This document shows, piece by piece, positions 61,895 to 64,000 of a stretch of DNA of 64,000 nucleotides. Position numbers and translations under genes: made by a program. Where the stretch lies: the NCBI GenBank assembly GCA_034190875.2, contig CM067356.1, forward strand, positions 34,415,430 to 34,479,429. Reading direction: 5' to 3'. Position 1 is the first letter of the stretch, and each line of letters starts with the position of its first letter. The DNA is from Urechis unicinctus. Its lineage: Eukaryota > Annelida > Polychaeta > Xenopneusta > Urechidae. Under the pieces are notes generated by a model that was not told the DNA's origin, made no database searches, and was given only the letters and a program-made list of their open reading frames with translations.

Positions 61895-64000
61895 AGACGT
61901 AGATATTTACGATGATATTAGAAGGTCTGGATTGATACCACAAGCCACATCCATGATTGACGCTCTAGATTATGTGCAGCATTTGAAACGGTTCTGTCAA
62001 AAGCAAATACCACTATCTCTGACAGTAATATGCGTATACGTACCTCGCGTAATGTTCATTCCAAATGTCTGCTGATGCGTTTGATGTTCGTCAACATTTT
62101 GCATACTTTATGGTTAGCCTATGTTCACATTGATTAGCATCATGTGGAAGATATAATTATGCTTGTGGCATTCAATTACGAACGGAAAATCTTGAAAAGA
62201 TGGCTGAGCTTAAGCGTTTATTGTTATATGGTCCACAGTAACATCGCTAAGAATACACAACAAAAGCGAAATATCCCATAGCACGGCGGCAAACCAGTAC
62301 GTTAGCCCTTAGTGATTGTAAGTGTTGGTTGATAATGCACATATGCTCTAATGACCGGCAAAGAAAGCAGAAGATGTTGCTCTCTCACATAAGATCCGTC
62401 GGTATAAAGTATAGAACAAATTGATTAGTGCGACGCAATATTGTGATTGTATTGGAATAATAATTGCCGCTGTATATCCTGTTGTACAAGAGACAGCTGA
62501 AGTAGAGAAAGAAGGAGAACAAGAGATAACTAATAAATTTATCAAAAGAGAAAGACTTAATGAAAGGAGAGATTGATAAAAGCGTATGAGCTTATATATA
62601 TGTCCGTGACCACACTGTAATACGGCTGTACCTGTTTTGAGCCACCACTGTGGATTGAACACTTCGTTTGATAACGTTATATTTTGCCTACTGCTCTGAT
62701 TCAGTACCTTCCTAGCACCAATAACGCACATCGCGCTCCTGCAAGCCAGGCAGTCTAAGTCAAATTAGGTTTAGGATATACATAACACACATGTGTTGAT
62801 GTGCATTTTTTACCCTGTGCTTACCTAAACTGATATATATGGCGCCATTTAAGCGGGCGTCCTCTTGCTCTCGGGAATGATCGGCTCACATGCCCGTAAA
62901 GGAAGGCACGTGACACTTATGAGAAGACATGCGCCAGAACGAGGTAAAACTTGATAAAATCGCGCGCTATGTGCCCGGGAGTTTTGTAACATATATGCGG
63001 TCCGGGATTCATAAGTAGAATTCATAACCTCCTTAAAAAAAGAAATGCATAGCGCTCTTCATCCAATACAGACACATCGGGGTAATTCTAAATGAATTGT
63101 ATGTGTTTCACTCTTGCCCTATGCTACTGGGTTAGTTACCACTGTGTCCAGATAGAGAACTGACTATCGATTGTTCGTCATAGCACCATTTGGCTGATAT
63201 ATCAAGTATATCATTACTTCCAGTCTGATTAAGTATCATTGATTTCGAATAACGAGTCATCACTCACGCTGAAATTTCTTAGCTGATACTTTACAGTGCC
63301 CTGTGATAGAGAAGAGGCATCGACGCATGGGGATAGACCGGGATCCTAGGTTCTTCTTGTTACTAAGTGAAGATTTATCGGGCGTCTAGGTTCTTCCTCT
63401 GACTGTTGACTAGCCTGATATATAAAAACGCCTAAATGCGATGAAATATACCAGTATATCGGAATTCGCACCACAATACTTAAACAAGACAGACGGAATA
63501 ACTCACACTTTAAGACATCTTCGAGCGGGTTGGTGGAAGACCGCTGTGGTACATTCTTTTTAACTAATCAAGTCTCTACGATGTGGCAGGAACAAATACG
63601 AAGCGGCTGACATCTCTTTCGTTGCACGTTCTCTGCACATATGCTGACACAGCAGCCTCGGTGATTTGACGCCGGATGAGTAAGAATGCCGCATCATAAT
63701 TCATGCATAAATGGTTATTTCATTCCTAGAAGATGAATTAAATACATGATTTACATAAACCCGCGCCTTACAGCCACGCATCCATCATTCGTGCTTTACC
63801 GCTCATGGATCGTCTTTGCTCTGAATTGAAAATCTAACTCGCCACGGTCGAGTCGTGAGAGGAACGTCTAATGCCAAGGATATGTTGTAAAGATGATACA
63901 GTTGGAAGTCATATGTAGCTTACATGTTCCTTGCTGGTTCGAGCTTCTATATACTTCCTAATGTCTCCAACAGCCATAATCCTGGTGTCTGGAATATTAA
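61895..64000 (+). repeat. 2.5 kb direct repeat, copy 2 (runs off the window)
   Basis: Second copy of 45005-47505, 16.9 kb downstream in the same orientation. It lacks the roughly 330-base piece and a 21-base piece (near 62896) present in copy 1. It is still aligned at the last base of the window, so its true right end is not seen. Confidence 0.85.

Noticed and set aside
61731-62075. 114-codon plus-strand frame as a gene
   Set aside because: The part inside the 2.5 kb repeat is not kept open in the other copy, and no motif is present.

Overview
The window looks like animal nuclear DNA, most likely from a marine invertebrate and possibly a mollusc (low confidence). There is one clear multi-exon gene with standard GT-AG introns, several non-LTR retrotransposons and DNA transposons, very long AT and GT microsatellites, and a 100-N assembly gap (14860-14959). 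The mollusc guess rests mainly on a stretch in the 5' region of the LINE (TGTCGTAAGAGGCGACTAA on the minus strand) that I associate from memory with mollusc interspersed repeats. No rRNA, tRNA, CRISPR or bacterial-type operon was seen.

Layout. 1-9.5 kb is gene-poor with AT/GT microsatellites and one GC-richer island (about 2.8-3.4 kb). 9549-12110, minus strand, holds the one gene that assembles cleanly: six exons whose splice borders and phases fit, giving a 498-residue secreted-then-anchored glycoprotein with a signal peptide and a C-terminal membrane helix. I cannot assign it to a family. 12.1-15.9 kb is mostly featureless, apart from a diverged 325-base direct repeat and the gap.

15.9-30.16 kb is the most striking part: a head-to-tail array of about 1.43 kb units (one shortened, nine full-length, one cut off). 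Each unit carries the same two coding blocks, which resemble the N-terminal region of the family B DNA polymerase of Polinton/Maverick elements. It is treated here as a fossil virus-like fragment that was amplified recently. The array ends abruptly inside the RNase H region of a minus-strand I-group LINE (30157-34825).

Next comes a degraded THAP/DDE DNA transposon (about 34.98-38.8 kb). Its first intron appears to contain part of a second, Harbinger-like element with a two-exon Myb/SANT-like gene. A 5'-truncated CR1/Jockey-group LINE on the plus strand follows (39.47-41.58 kb), then a 1.25 kb segment bounded by 24-base inverted repeats (41626-42876).

From 43 to 64 kb no convincing gene is visible. 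This part holds a 2.5 kb segment present twice in direct orientation (about 45.0-47.5 kb and 61.9 kb to the window end), a second, older dispersed repeat pair, a 26/27-base minisatellite, a 42-base minisatellite, a tandem duplication and two long AT tracts. The host gene and the repeats show no sign of working together; the window reads as one gene in a repeat-rich intergenic landscape.
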